DNA of 64,000 nt from Gnetum montanum (GCA_015680685.1 MNCI01010715.1:67787-131786); one strand, 5' to 3'; counted from the stretch's first letter, positions 22,627 to 34,620 are shown. Notes: generated by a model not told the origin, from the sequence alone. Numbers and translations are program-made.

Positions 22627-22875
22627 CCAATTCTTGATCAATTATGAGTTTATCAAATCTAAGAAAGATAACAACATTTATATATTTAAGAAGAAAGAAA
22701 ATACCAAAATGCTTCTAGATTTTCATGTTGATGATATATTGATAGCAACAAAGGAAGCATAGATCATAGAGAAGTTCAATCATAAGTTATCCTTATGATT
22801 TGATGTCTTAGATATTGGCCTTGCATACTATTAGCTTGAAATGAAATTATGATAGAAGTCCAATGAGATAACTCT
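22627..22875 (+). pseudogene. pol: Copia reverse transcriptase, C-terminal part, beyond GypB
   Basis: The frame resumes directly after the second ATTAA copy and includes YEFIKSKKDNNIYIF, then FHVDDILIA (the F/Y-x-D-D catalytic motif; relatives read YVDD), then FDVLDIGLAYY, matching the copia FDM.DLG.. segment. It is in register with the left part if GypB and one target copy are ignored. The reading fades at about 22875 and no copia RNase H or 3' LTR follows, so the 3' end is lost. Confidence 0.85.
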
Positions 22876-23277
22876 AGGTACCTTAGTGTCTGACAATTGG
22901 TGATTGATCTCAATACTGTTCCCTAGGGGGAAATTGATCTTAGTACTCATCTCAATGATGTTGGAATTAATCTTGGTGATAATCCTTAGGTGGAAATTAA
23001 TTTTGATTATGATCTTTGGGTGGATATTGGTTTTGGTTAAGAGGCTGGGTCAAATGATCAGTTAATTGTTTGATGGAATCTACAAAGGAAGTCATCTTTC
23101 CTTGAACCTCTAATCATTTTCCTTTTCAACTATGAGACAACTTCCTAATTTCTTTAAACATATCTTACATAATTTTTCTAACTCTTGGTTTGATTGACAG
23201 AGTTCCTCTTGGATGCCTTTGATGTCATTAATTTGTTGTTCAAGGGCATCTATTTAATCATTAATTTGGGACTCCAT
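22876..23277 (-). pseudogene. Gag-like remnant of another retroelement
   Basis: From ATG at 23277 the minus strand reads MESQIND, a stop, then IDALEQQINDIKGIQEELCQ, a short heptad-rich coiled coil like the N-terminus of many plant gypsy gag proteins. It is followed by Pro/Gln/Asp-rich repeats of about 36 bp (22900-23030). It ends abruptly against the copia RT. The assignment is tentative and no further domain is seen. Confidence 0.4.
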
Positions 23278-24330
23278 CATTCTCCAATGCACTCTCTGGA
23301 TTTTGGAGATTGATACGCTGAAAAGACAAGGCAAGGTAATGGTTCCTTGGTCTCAGTGGCCCATTTTATGGATTTTAAGGCAATTAATTGGTTTTGAGGG
23401 AGGTTAGAACTACCATGAATGAATTCTCTCTTCCTATATCTCTCAACAAAGACTTTATTAATCTTTAAAAACTCTTTTCATCCAAAAATATTCAATATTC
23501 GGGCTTTAAATTAAACTTTTTCATGTTTTGAAATGGCTACATAACAACTTTAAAATCTAATTTTCAGGCTTCCATAGGCTGAATGTGACTATTCCATTAC
23601 ATTCAAAAGGTTCAAATCTATTGAAAACAACTATTGTTTCATAAAAATCCAGCACACCATAATCTAAAATTATAGTTGTTTGAAGTTGCAAAAATTTTCA
23701 TGTTTTTCATAACTTCCAGAGATGTCACCCATGCTAGTACTACTCTAGGACAAACATGCTGAAATTTTCAAAGCTTTTATACATATATTTTCCCTCCCTA
23801 ATTTAAGGCTTTTTTTTTTGAATTTCCTATCAATAAAAAAAATTTCAAAACTTTTCATCAATTGATGAAAAATTCTCCCAACATCGGAGGCAAGAACAAT
23901 AGCATAGGTGGACGCCGTCGGCAACCATGAAGGTAGGGAATGGTGGCATTGGTGGTTGCCTAAGAGGTAGCACCGACAGCGCAGGTAGTCACCGTCGATA
24001 ATCAGGGAGGCAAGGAATGGCATCATTGACCATGGCTAAGGAGGCAAGCACTAACAGCACTGGTGATCGCTGTTAGAGACCAGGAAGGTAGGGAATGGCA
24101 TTGCCGATAGGCATTGTTGGCAACGAAAGAAAGATGGGCATGCACACGAGGGTTTCGGTTGTGGGAGTGGCGCAAGGGTTTTTGTTGCGGCCGCGGTTGT
24201 GCAAGGGTTTCTACGGTAGCAACCTGTCCGATGGCATCGCAATGGGCCGTGTTGCAACCTAGCCAGTCATGATGCTGCACGGTTGGCCAACCTCAATGGC
24301 CGGCAGTAGCCTATCCTACCATTGTAGGAT
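23278..24330. other. Unassigned region with GC-rich repeat patch
   Basis: 23400-23870 is AT-rich without features. 23880-24300 is markedly GC-rich and holds degenerate units around aggYagggaatggYRgcattg (near 23930, 24005 and 24085). It may be the leader or LTR of the gag-like remnant at 22876-23277. The short minus-strand ORFs here are Pro/His/Ser-rich with no family resemblance. Confidence 0.45.
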
Positions 24331-24489
24331 GGGTAAAATTTTTTATTTTTAAAAATAAATTAAGTTATAACAAAAATTTAAATATATTTATATCCATTAC
24401 TTAAGAACAATTAAGGTTCCTACCCTGGTGGCTTGCAGAATGAGGTTTAAGATATTAGGATTATTGGTTTCTGGTTAAGAGGGTATGGA

Positions 24490-24917
24490 TACAATTTTCA
24501 TCCCCAATTCTTTTGAATGAAAAATTAAAAAAGCTACAATTGATTTTTTAAAGTTGAATTTTATTTAACAACATGCTTACCTAGAAATATGAACCATGCA
24601 TCAAATTTTGATGAAATTGGTATCGTTGGAATCATCTTGGAGAGCAGTATATGTTGGACTCTAGTTTACTTGCCATATCAATCATTAAATTAAGAAAAGT
24701 TTGGTACAATTTTCATCCCCAATTATTTTGAATGAAAAATTTAAAAAGCTACAATTGATTTTCTAAAGTTGAATTTTATTTAACAACATGCTTACCTATA
24801 AATATGAACCATGCATCAAATTTTGATAAAATTGGTATCGTTGGAATCATCTTGGAGAGCAGTATATGTTGGACTCTAGTTTACTTGCCCTATCAATCAT
24901 TAAATTAAGAAAAGTTA
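24490..24917. repeat. 215-bp tandem duplication
   Basis: Copies start at 24490 and 24705 and begin tacaattttcatccccaatt. They share the whole length, to attaagaaaagtt, with few differences. The high identity in otherwise decayed DNA suggests a fairly recent duplication. Confidence 0.9.
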
Positions 24918-27569
24918 GTCAGCTTCACCTTCAATTGTTACTGGGGTTTTGGGATTCTCTCCATAAATTCATAAGAAGAAAGGTCTTTCTGCCCATCATC
25001 TTCAAACTAATCCATAGTAGTTATAGGGATTTCTTGATGTAAAAGTCTACAACATGGCTCCTTTAAAGTGTTGTGGTTAGACTTCTCTTGCCACTTTAGG
25101 TAGCTTAGCTTTTGTTGCTATCATTTTGCGTCAAAATAATGTAGTCGAAGCCACTAATCTAGTTCATAGTTTAATAGATGTCGAGGGTTTTGAGTATATC
25201 AAAACTTGTATATTGTGGGAGTTACTAGTTTTCCCTATTTTTAAAACTTCTTGCTGTAAGGACATCATAAGGAATTGGTGTAATGTTTATCATTTGTGGA
25301 AAGTTCTCTTTCAAAAATGATTTTCAAAAGTTTAATAATTACTCTTGCTAATATTTGAATGATTTTAGGTTTTTATATTAGGGTAAATCCTTTTGTACCT
25401 ATTCCATATCACAATATCCTATGTCATTAACAACCATAAACATTATGAAATATACTTTGATTAAGTCCATAGCTATTTTATAGCTAAGTGATTAGGTAAG
25501 TTAACAATCCACTTAAAATTGGGTGGCGTTATAAAATCAAGTGTGACATTATACAATTTATAATATATACTATTTCCAATTGCCAATTCCACAACAAATT
25601 GTAAAATCATGTGGCCGTAACTCTTGAAGGATATGAACATGTTACTATGTCCTCAAATGCTTATCAAAATTTTATGCTTCTCATCCTTGTTTCAGGTTTT
25701 CATAGCTAGCTCAAGCATTCATTGACTATGAATGCATTGCAATTCTATGGAAGACATGGTTGTATTAGCAAATTTGAAAAGTGTCATCAATGTGATTAGA
25801 TTTCTCTTTTGTTTTGATTTTCTCTATTATTTTATTTTTCTAGTTGTTTGAATTTGGACAGGATAATGCCTAAAATTATTCTTGTCTTCATTCCATAATT
25901 AATGTGTCTTTTTTGTATAAAAGCCTCTAATTTTATTCATTATGTGAGGGGAAGAAAAGCAAAGAAAAAAGAGTCTTGAAAGAAAACTCTGATTTGATCT
26001 TAAATAAGAACCCTCCATCTCATATCCATTGGTGAGATTTGGTTCTACCTACAACAACGAAGAATTAAGATTGCATTATTGTGGTTCTCCAAAAATAGGT
26101 TTTATGTAAGATCTATTGTTTCATTTCATTATTGATGTTAAGCTTTTCCTCAAACGTTTTAAGAATTATATTAAGAATAGTGAATTTGCCTGGAATAATT
26201 AATTAGTAAGTTCATATTTTGAGAAGTCAAATAGTAGTTAAAGACAACCACATAATCCATAATACCTTCTTTTGAATATTGCCGTAACATATTTGATATA
26301 GATATGATATATTGAACATTTGGTACCTAAAATTTTATAGGGTTAAATTCACAATAATAATTTTTGAGTGTTATATCTCAGATGTTCTATTTAAAGAATA
26401 TGACAATAAGTTTGAAATATCATGTGCATTAAAATGTGTTTTATCATCATGTCAAATATATTGAATTTGCACTCAATTAATTAAATTGAAACATTGTATG
26501 AACTATCTAAGCAATTTGTAAGTGCAACAATGTTGACTTGAGCTTGTATTATTGGTTATTATGTTTTGATGTTGTTTAGCATATTAATTACTATGAGAAA
26601 AGAAAATCCAAGTCAAATTCCATTTGGAATTTCTAATGGATCGTATTTAAACATGATAAATTTTAATATTTTGATTTATGTCTCTTCTTTTGGACCTTTT
26701 CACTTGAAGTTTTTAATCTTGAAAACATCAATGCCTAACATGCAATCACCTAAATTTTGAGCTTTTTATCAAAGAGAATTATCTGATTGTATTGCTAATT
26801 CTACTCTTTCTCAAAAAAATATTACGAAGTTGATTTTATTGATAAAATTGACTACTAAATATGTTCATATACAACAAGGTTTTATGGGATTCCTAGTGTG
26901 CCCATGTTAACTCCTACTCCACCTATGTTCTTCATGGTGCAAAAACTGGTACAGTATATAATTGGTCTCTTTCATGTTTATCTACTTTATACCTTGTTAT
27001 TGAACTTGCTACTACCACTAATAGGAAATCAAAAGAGTAATATACTATATGTTGTATGCCCTTAGTTATGACCTTAAACTTAAGTTATGATGCTTCTACT
27101 AATAACCTCCATTAATATGACCCTCGTTTATACCTTGAGTTTCTTGAAGAAGAAAGAGTTATGAGAAATTAAGTTAAAGGTTCTAAAAAGGCTAAGAAGC
27201 TCTTGCACATGCTTGTAATCTAAAAGGGGCTAATGGGGTATATAAATTTTTGTTTTTATTTATCTATTTTTCTTGTTTATTAATAATTTGTTTTCATGGT
27301 ATTTATATGCAAAGGCAGTCTAGGCTATAGACCGAATTAGGAGGAGATGCTATGAACAAAAATCCAAGAAAGGAGAAGGTGGTGACAATGGAACCTAGTT
27401 CAAAGGTTGATTATTGATAGATTTTTATTATTATTACCCTCACTTTTTTTATACATGTCCTTGTATAATGCTTTATTTACTAGAAACAAAGCATCAAACA
27501 AGGTTATAGTAGATAGGATACAAGTGGCAAATAGAAATAAAAGGGAAAGGAACCAGAGGTAAATTTAAC
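24918..27569. other. AT-rich region without recognised genes
   Basis: No domain was recognised on either strand. There is a 64-codon open frame at 25126-25320 (+) with no known motif. A TATA-like tgtataaaag at about 25915-25924 is followed by a purine-rich stretch, and a purine run ggaggaga lies near 27340; these could be relics of a copia LTR and polypurine tract. Nothing here is firm. Confidence 0.5.
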
Positions 27570-27705
27570 TACCTAGCAGTTGCACACATCCTGAGATATT
27601 TTATCAACAATAATGTGGCATGGACTACGATATCATATAAATGACATTCTTGATGTGATATCGTTGTTGCGATATCATTGTTGATAAAAAAATTTAACTT
27701 TATCA
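27570..27705 (-). repeat. 3' LTR remnant of GypD (U3 only)
   Basis: It ends in TGATAAAG (minus strand) next to the polypurine tract and shares catggactacgatatcat and the hexamer gatatc with the 5' LTR U3 at 60440-60525. Three GATATC palindromes are present. Similarity to the 5' LTR stops near 27570, so about 0.7 kb of LTR is missing. Confidence 0.7.
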
Positions 27706-27718
27706 TACCCCCATGACT
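27706..27718 (-). promoter_or_regulatory. Polypurine tract of GypD
   Basis: The minus strand reads agtcatgggggta directly before the U3 terminus TGATAAAG, identical to GypC 41284-41296. Confidence 0.85.
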
Positions 27719-27729
27719 AACTAGAAACT

Positions 27730-28853
27730 TGTCCTCAAGTTAAAAAAAATGAGGATAGAGTTCTTACAAAATTAGGAGGTAAATTCGACTATACATGATT
27801 GATGAGCTATTTACATGACTTTGAATGCCACAATGATGTTTTACAAAGTTGATAGAAGTTTATGACAAAACAAAAAAACAAGAAAAAACTTCAAGAAGCT
27901 CGATGTATTCTAAGTATTCAATGGTGGTGGCTCCTCCATCGGTTGCTTCCCCTTGTCATTAGCCTTCTTGAATTGATAATTATTGAGTAGTGAATGATGT
28001 TTTTCTTCCTCTATTTTGGGATTGTGTACCATCCATGCTGATTGACCAATATTTGATGGAGTCAACATGTTCCATGGGCATGATAGCTACAAGAACATTT
28101 GATTTGGCTTTATGTATGACACCGCAAACTGCCTCCATTCTTCTTCGAATGCTATGACCATCTTTTGTAACTCTTGATAATTTGTCATTCATTTGGTCAG
28201 GTTAGCTGCAACATCTTTTTTACAACTTCTAATTTAGAATTTGCCACATGTAACTTCTGTAGAACATCCTTTCAACTGGCAAATTCTTTCTCATATAATG
28301 CGTACATGATTGCTACTTGTTATTCTAGCTCAATTCATGGCCTTTTTGTTGTCAACATGGCCAAGTTAGCATACCGCAGGTTTGCTAACCCCATGTATTT
28401 AGTGAGGTCCTCTATTTGTAGGTCTTTGTTTTTTATTTTGGCCTAGTGGACATGAGCTCAGCTATCCAAGATAGACTACCAATCTAGATTTTGTGTTGAA
28501 ATTGAGTTGATTTGAGCCTTAGCCATTTGGATTTCTTTCTCATCAGTTTTTTTGTACATGCTCACTTGATCATGGAAATGTTCTTTGAGCCTTTCATGCC
28601 TCTTTGCTTCATTTTTCCATCTGCTGCTTTCAATGGCAAATTTTTGTTAGATGGTGCATACCTCCTCCATTAAGAGGATTCTATTTTTTCATGCTAGGTA
28701 GCTCATGTCTTGGTTAACTTATACAAGTTTCTCTTAAAGTTGTTGAATTGTTTCTTTGCTGACATTCTTTTAGTGTTCAACATTGGTCATCTGAGCATTT
28801 TCTACAGCTATCTACTTATTCTCTTCTTGCAGGGTGGTGAGTGCCTTAACATG
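27730..28853 (-). pseudogene. Extra 3' ORF of GypD, C-terminal coiled-coil part
   Basis: From the junction with GypC the minus strand reads VKALTTLQEENK, then ETIQQL, MEEVCTI, WKNEAKRHERLKEHFHDQV and MAKAQIN, rich in Glu, Lys and Gln with heptad-like spacing. It aligns with GypC 40080-40900 (MEEVHTLCQKLT, HYKDQVGLYKEV). Plus-strand ORFs here, such as 28174-28446, are shadows. The function is unknown. Confidence 0.7.
28849..28853. repeat. Target-site duplication of GypC, left (acatg)
   Basis: acatg abuts TGATGAG at 28854. The right copy at 42216-42220 reads acatt, one mismatch. Joining the flanks with one copy restores a continuous reading frame of the GypD extra ORF. Confidence 0.7.
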
Positions 28854-29790
28854 TGATGAGTTGCATTCTATCGATTGCATCGACATGACCTCATTGATGC
28901 AGCCTTGTCATTTGGGCCTTATCGACAAGGCCTAGTTGATGCATCATATCATGTGTCGATGTGGCCCCATCAACGTAGTGTCTGTAGTCAACTATAAATA
29001 CACGCTTGCAGTCACATTTATGGCATAAATAGATTGTAGTTGTAGTAGAGCTCTTGTAGTTTTTCCATTCAAAAGTTAGAATTTTTCCCTCAAGTGCCTA
29101 CAACAAGAGTCACTGAGTGTACAAATCTTTATTTGAGCATTGTTGTACCTCAGCACGATAGTGTGTGTGACAATAAAGATGAGCTTTCTGATAAACCTTG
29201 TAGCACTTTGGATAGATTAGCTATTTTATTTATGCATTTAAAGTTTTTAGTTATTTATTAAATTTTTTTCATTAGTTGTTAAATATTTTCTAGTTATTAC
29301 ATTAATGAATCAATTAAGCTAGATAGATTACACATGTAAGTACGACTGCTTCGAGTGTAACACATATTCGCTTGGTAATCCCAGCAATGTTATTACTTGA
29401 TATGCCTAGTAGTGTAGCGCTTGGTCACCCAGCAGTAGATACGTGAGTTCAGGACATGTACAGAAGGTGGGATTGAATGCTTATGTTAGGGTTAGTTAAA
29501 TGCTAGCTAATTAGTTAATTTAGTTTAGTTAATCCAATTCTTTTTATCTACATTTTGACTACCAAACTATAAAACAAAAAGTGATAAAAATTAGATGCCT
29601 CAATTACACTTAACCATACTAATGAATGTCACAAGTGTAATTGGGAAGATAACGATTGACCATAAAGCTAGATTCGCTTCCTAAAGGACTAGTGCACTAA
29701 AAAGGATAAAGTCCACGAAATTTAGCTAGATCATGTGTGAATGCTTCATGATTTGTATGGTTGGGTGTAGGGGTACCTCACTACTCGTCA
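28854..29790 (+). repeat. 5' LTR of GypC
   Basis: A 937-bp LTR, TGATGAG...CTCGTCA. U3 holds degenerate tcgatgYggccYcatc palindromes. ctataaata at 28992-29000 is the TATA box, about 140 bp from the LTR start. ATCTTTATT (29125-29133) and AATAAAGAT (29172-29180) frame the poly(A) region. U5 has two repeats of cgcttggtMAYCCcagcag. Confidence 0.92.
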
Positions 29791-29809
29791 TTGGCATCAT
29801 TGCTAAGGA
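29791..29809 (+). promoter_or_regulatory. Primer-binding site of GypC, tRNA-Asp type
   Basis: ttggcatcattgctaagga follows the LTR directly. It has six mismatches to the tRNA-Asp complement, nearly all transitions. Confidence 0.83.
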
Positions 29810-29944
29810 ATTTTTTTGTGGAACGTGCACTATTTAGGTCTAAGTAAATACCATTATATTATTGTATGAACCTAAAGGTCAATATCATTCCCACTGTACA
29901 TAGAATTATAAAAGCACACTGATAATTTTATCTTATTTTGCAAA

Positions 29945-31990
29945 ATGTCTTCTTCTTCTTGCAAGCACGATGATACTAAACCATCAATGTCATAAGAATG
30001 CAAGGTGGTATACACTCATCCAGAAAAGTTTGTGTCAAATTTCACCTTCATCCTACATCAGGATGAATAGCTACGATGGCATGATATGAAGGGCAACGTC
30101 ATCTTGCCCCTCGATAGATCTATGCTCGTGATGCTATTCAAAACCTGTAAGAAGTTTGGCATAGTAGATCTTCACTAAGAATACATTGTGAATGGATACG
30201 ACACTCAAAACTATTGTTCCACTGAAACAAAACATAAATGAGATCAACGTTAAGAGAAACTCCATGAAGCTACAAATGGGAAACATTACACTAACCCCTT
30301 GTTCCTACTAAATCAAGATGACAATGAGGATCCTCCCTTGGAAGGTTCTCAACATGAAGATTCTCCACCCCTTGTTACTGATGGCGACGGTGTGAACCTA
30401 ACCCTATGATCTACTATTCAAAAATTGGGTTTAGAAACTCAGGTAAGCACCACAATAGTAAGGAATCTAAGGATGGTGATTGTAATAAGCATAAGAGTGG
30501 TCATAGACACTACGATGGAAATGACAGTCTACCTTCCTCTTCATCCTCTTCATCCAATTCCAAACATTCCTCTTAATTTGATGGTTCTAATGGAAGCTGC
30601 AATTGAAATAACCATGATGAAGGTGATCAATGAAACAACAATGACTGTGAAGGTCACCAAAATCGAAGGGGTCGTCAAAACCATCATCAGCATCATTGAC
30701 ATAGTGATGATGATGAATTGCTATTGGCAACTCAAAGCATGCTCAACATTGCAGAGGTAATGAAAATTCAAACCTGACATATGAAGGATAGTCGAATTAA
30801 GTGCCCAGACATGAATAATATCCTAAGATTTGAGGGGGGGATATAATTCTAATCCACATACACATCTACAAGCTTTTCAAGATGTCTGTGCCTTACAGGA
30901 CATACAGAATGAGTGGTAGAAACTCAAACTTTTCCCAAGGATACTCATTAAGGAAGCTAAAAGTTGGTACCAATCCAAGAATCTATCCATAGATGGAGCA
31001 CCATGTTAGAATTATTCAATGATAAATACCAAACATACTCAAGAGTGTCTAATTTAAGAAGAAAAATCCAAGGTTGGAAACAAGGAGCACATGAACCATT
31101 GGATGCCACCATGGGCCAATACTATTTAGTCCTACACTGATGCTCTAGTCATGGTTACTCTCAGAGGGAACAACTTTGCGATATCATAGATGGACTCAAA
31201 GCAAAAAAAAGAAGAATCCTTGGGATGTATGCCCAAGGAAGGTTTTCTGAATTAAGATCTCATTAAATCCATAGGCTAATTGAGCAAGTAGCAAAAGAGG
31301 AAGGTGAGCTATGAAAAAGGGAAAGTGTTGAAGAGTATAATAGGGACCTTTCCATCAGAAAATGAGAGGTTCAATTTTGTGATGAAGAGTCACCACTTGA
31401 TGAAGTGGTGAATAGAAAGACCTTGCCCATCCAAAAATATATTTCTAACATGTTTGCCAAGGTTGACAAGTTATGGGATTCTTTAGATGAAAAATTTCAA
31501 ACCACTTTAAAGATTGCTGAAGAATCTAAAGGACAAAATAGTGATCGTAATCACAGAAGGTGAAAAGAAGCTGAACGTGCCTACCAAAGTGGTAAGGGCA
31601 AAGCTTCTAGAGTAGAAGAAGTTGTGGAGTCTAACTCTAATGATGAAATTAAATGTGACATCTATCAATATGAACATCCAAAGGAATGTTGCCTTGTGGT
31701 GTCACACTTACAAGGGTCGGGGGTGTACGCATTGAATCCTCGTCTAGCATGTAGGCAAGCTCCAAGACAATTAGCTTATCCTCAAGGTAGTCCAAGGTAG
31801 TTCCACTAGCAAAAAAAAGCTTATTACCCAAGTGGAACTCCTCCACAACTGTATGAACAATACCAATAGTGGTACCAACCACAGTCATGGGGAATGTCAC
31901 CACCAAGGTAGTAGTACCCTTATAGGTAGCCAAGCCCATGTGGGTACTATGTTCAGTAGCTTATCTCCCCTAAAAGTTCTACAAGTCATA
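29945..31990 (+). pseudogene. gag: Gag polyprotein gene, GypC, decayed
   Basis: It starts MSSSSCKHDD at 29945. Then come VVYTHPEKFVSNFTFILHQDE and LRWHDMKGNVILPLDRS, a His/Ser-rich segment that lies in a shifted frame near 30430-30590, the gag core LFPRILIKEAKSWYQ-like at 30930-30975, a PLDATMGQYYLVL-like helix (31110), LGMYAQGRFSELRS (31220-31265) and the knuckle CDIYQYEHPKECC at 31654-31695. The Pro/Gln-rich tail has QSWGMSPPR at about 31885-31915. There is at least one frameshift and many stops. The product would form the RNA-packaging particle. Confidence 0.85.
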
Positions 31991-32439
31991 CATCATTCTA
32001 GCACCACTATTACCCTCCAAAGTCTCATCGAACACATTCACCATCTACTTGAGGGGAAAACCCATATCCATATCAATACCATCATCTGCATCCCTCTACA
32101 CATACACCTCCATCTTCAACCCAATTACCTTTTGCTCTGTCTATGTAGGGAAAGATTCTTCCATAGCCATAACAATGAAATGCTACGAGGATTGTGCACT
32201 CACAACCAATTTTTCAACCAAGTGATCCTAAAAATTGATCTAGGAAAAGACCTTTCTTCCAACCTAGCAGTCCTCTCTAGCCCTCACAACCTACTTTGGT
32301 TGATTACCCTACATCTCTAGCACCCTCATCTTCTGCATCAAATACCTTCAAGTGCCCTTCAAACCAAGTGCTACCTAGGATCTGCACTGTAATGCTAACT
32401 CATGTTGTTTCTAACTGAATCAAGGCTAGCAATCTTCCT

Positions 32440-32900
32440 ACAAAAAGATTTGATCTAGGAAGTCTACTCATCTATCTATAGATTGTTAGATAAGAGCCAT
32501 GCAAGGCTCTTCTTAAATCTAGTTCCAGAGTTAACCTCATCTCCCACGATTCGTACAAGGCTTGGAACCTACCACCTCTTAAGAAGAGCAACATTAATCT
32601 AGAATTAGTAGATCAATAAATTACTATCCCTTTGGGATCAGTAGAGGACATTGTAACCACAATTTGTGGGTGGTCCTATCTTGCTGATTTTCTAATAATC
32701 AAGATGAAAAATTGCAAAAATGACTTCCCCATCATCATGGGAATGCATTGGTTAAGCACAGTTGATGCAAGAATGGGTATAAGGGATCTATCTCTTGAAA
32801 TATCTAAGGAAAATGAGCTAGGAAAAATTGAGAAGAAGTGTATTCCATGCATCATGTACAATGATAATGGATGCAATTGTGTGCAAAAGGCTTGGTCAAT
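32440..32900 (+). pseudogene. pol: Protease domain, GypC, inactive
   Basis: The active-site loop at about 32495-32540 reads ALLKSSSRVNLIS, while relatives read ALLDSG, so the catalytic Asp and Gly are both gone. The second half is well kept: ITIPLGSVEDIV, CGWSYLADFLII, then FPIIMGMHWLSTVDA at about 32725-32772, corresponding to the family's ILGRPWL segment, and LGKIEKK. The domain would process Gag-Pol. Confidence 0.8.
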
Positions 32901-32940
32901 CAAGAGCACATACATTAAGGCATGCAATCAGTGTGTGTAA

Positions 32941-33404
32941 GAGATCAATATTCAAATGTGTTTGTATACAGCAGCCACAAAGCAAGAGGGCACCTAGTGG
33001 CTAATCACTAATTTAGATAGCAGCAAAATATGCATGGCACCAACTAAGAGTCTAACTTGTGCATATGTTTAAGATATGGACAAAATTGAACAAGTTCATT
33101 CCCACCTCTTTGATGAAGATGACGATACTAGTTGGGGAGAGTTGAAAATATTTGATTACTTCAAGCAGGAGCCCTTAGAACTAAAAAATTTACTAGCTGC
33201 TATGGAGTATGCATTTTTAAAGAATGATAAACTAGTCATCATTAATGCTAAACTTTCTCTTAAGTAAAAAGAAAAGTTTTTAAAAGTGGTGAATAAATTG
33301 TTTGGTCATATCCAGAGCTAATAGGAATCAATCCAAGGACATGCTAGCATCACATCTATAATGACCTGGCCATGAAGCCTAAAAGGTAACTATAGAGGTA
33401 GCTA
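32941..33404 (+). pseudogene. pol: Protease-RT linker, GypC
   Basis: 33067-33267 reads MDKIEQVHSHLFDEDDDTSW, then GELKIFDYFKQEPLELKNLL and MEYAFLKNDKLVIINAKL. The PLELK...EYAFL...VII pattern is the conserved pre-RT segment of Athila/Tat elements, as I recall them (LELKPLP..LKYAFL...PVII). It supports the lineage assignment. An acidic run precedes it. Confidence 0.75.
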
Positions 33405-34230
33405 AATCCCAAGTTGAAGCAAATCATCAAGGAGGAGATAGAGCAGCTCCTCAAAGTAGGGTTCATCTATCTAATCACATATAGTGAGTGGATTAGTCCA
33501 CTTGTAATTGTATCAAAGAAGGATGACAAATGGCGGGTTTGCATCGACTTTAGGCTATTAAATATGATAACATTTAAAGATCATTTTCCTTTTTCATTTG
33601 TAGATTAAGTGTTAGATACCATATTCGAGCATTGTTATTATAGCTTTTTGGATAGTTATAGTGGATATAACCAAATCCAAATTACATCCAAAGATTAAAC
33701 CAAGACAACATTCACAAGTCCCTAGGGGACTTTTGGATATTGTAAGATGTCATTTGGTCTATGCAATGTCCCTACAACCTTTCAATAGTTGGTCCTTAGT
33801 ATCTTTCAATAGAAAATCAGTAGTGGTGTTGAAGTTTTCATGGATGACTTCTCCACCTATAGAGCTACCTTTGAGCAAGCCTTGGATTGCTTAGAGCAAG
33901 TACTAAAAATATGTGTAGAGACAAATCTATGGATCAATTGGAAAAAGAGCCAACTTATGGTATAAGAAGGCAATTTGTTAGGGCACTGAATTTCAAAAAA
34001 AGGGATTGAGGTAGACCCATAAAAGATAAGGGTCATCCAAGGAATACCATGCCAACTACAGATCGTTAAAGATGTTTGGTCATTCCTTGGATACACTGGC
34101 TACTACTGATGATTTATTGAGAATTTCTCTAAGGTTTCAAAGCCGTTGGTATAACTTAAAAAGAAAGATGCACCTTTTATCTAGACCAAGAAATGTGAAC
34201 ATGCATTTCAACAATTAAAGAAGAAACTCA
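33405..34230 (+). pseudogene. pol: Reverse transcriptase, GypC, decayed
   Basis: The N-terminal part 33414-33608 is open: EEIEQLLKVGFIYLITYSEW, SPLVIVSKKDDKWRVCIDFR, MITFKDHFPFSFVD. YYSFLDSYSGYNQI (first catalytic Asp) follows at about 33635-33675, MSFGLCNVPTTFQ at 33750-33790 and VFMDDFSTYRATFEQALDCL at about 33833-33890 (F-x-D-D). GNLLGH and SFLGYTGYY complete the RT connection. The motif order is that of Ty3/gypsy. A frameshift near 33690 and several stops at Gln positions make it non-functional. Confidence 0.9.
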
Positions 34231-34620
34231 TAGAAATACCAATCTTATGAGCATCAGACTGGTCTAGACCCTTCCATTTCATAACAAATGCATCTAACTA
34301 TGCATTGGAAGCAATGCTCATGCAAATGGATGATAAGAAATGTCCATACTATATCCATTGCACAAGCCAAAGCATTATGGGAGCATAGTTAAATTACACC
34401 ACCATGAAGAAAGAATTAATGGTAGTGGTGTACATGCTAGAAAATTTTAGACATTATGTGCTAGGTTACAAAGTATTTGTGCATATGGACCATAGTGTAA
34501 TTCACTTCCTTATGAACAAGTCAATGGTGAGTCCTCGTGTTATGCAGTTACTCATGATCTTGTAGGAATTCGATCTCACTACAATAGACCAAAAAGGAAC
34601 CGAGAATGTGGTTGCTAACC
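34231..34620 (+). pseudogene. pol: RNase H domain, GypC, decayed
   Basis: FHFITNASNYALEAML at about 34272-34320 has Asn at the first catalytic position. MKKELMVVVYMLENFRHYVL keeps the Glu, VHMDHSVIHFLMNK keeps the third Asp, and GTENVVANHLSHL at about 34590-34630 has Asn for the last Asp. The first Asn is shared with GypB and GypD. Confidence 0.85.

Noticed and set aside
24023-24280. Overlapping Pro/His/Arg-rich minus-strand ORFs
   Set aside because: A by-product of the GC-rich patch; two frames are open at once and neither has a recognisable domain.
25126-25320. 64-codon ORF as a possible host gene
   Set aside because: No motif, no supporting splice or promoter context, and ORFs of this size are expected by chance.
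28174-28446. 90-codon plus-strand ORF
   Set aside because: It is antisense to the coiled-coil part of the GypD extra ORF and has no homologue in the equivalent place in GypB or GypC.
30425-30760. 111-codon ORF in GypC
   Set aside because: It is a shifted frame over the His/Ser-rich gag segment; the frame matching the relatives is the neighbouring one.
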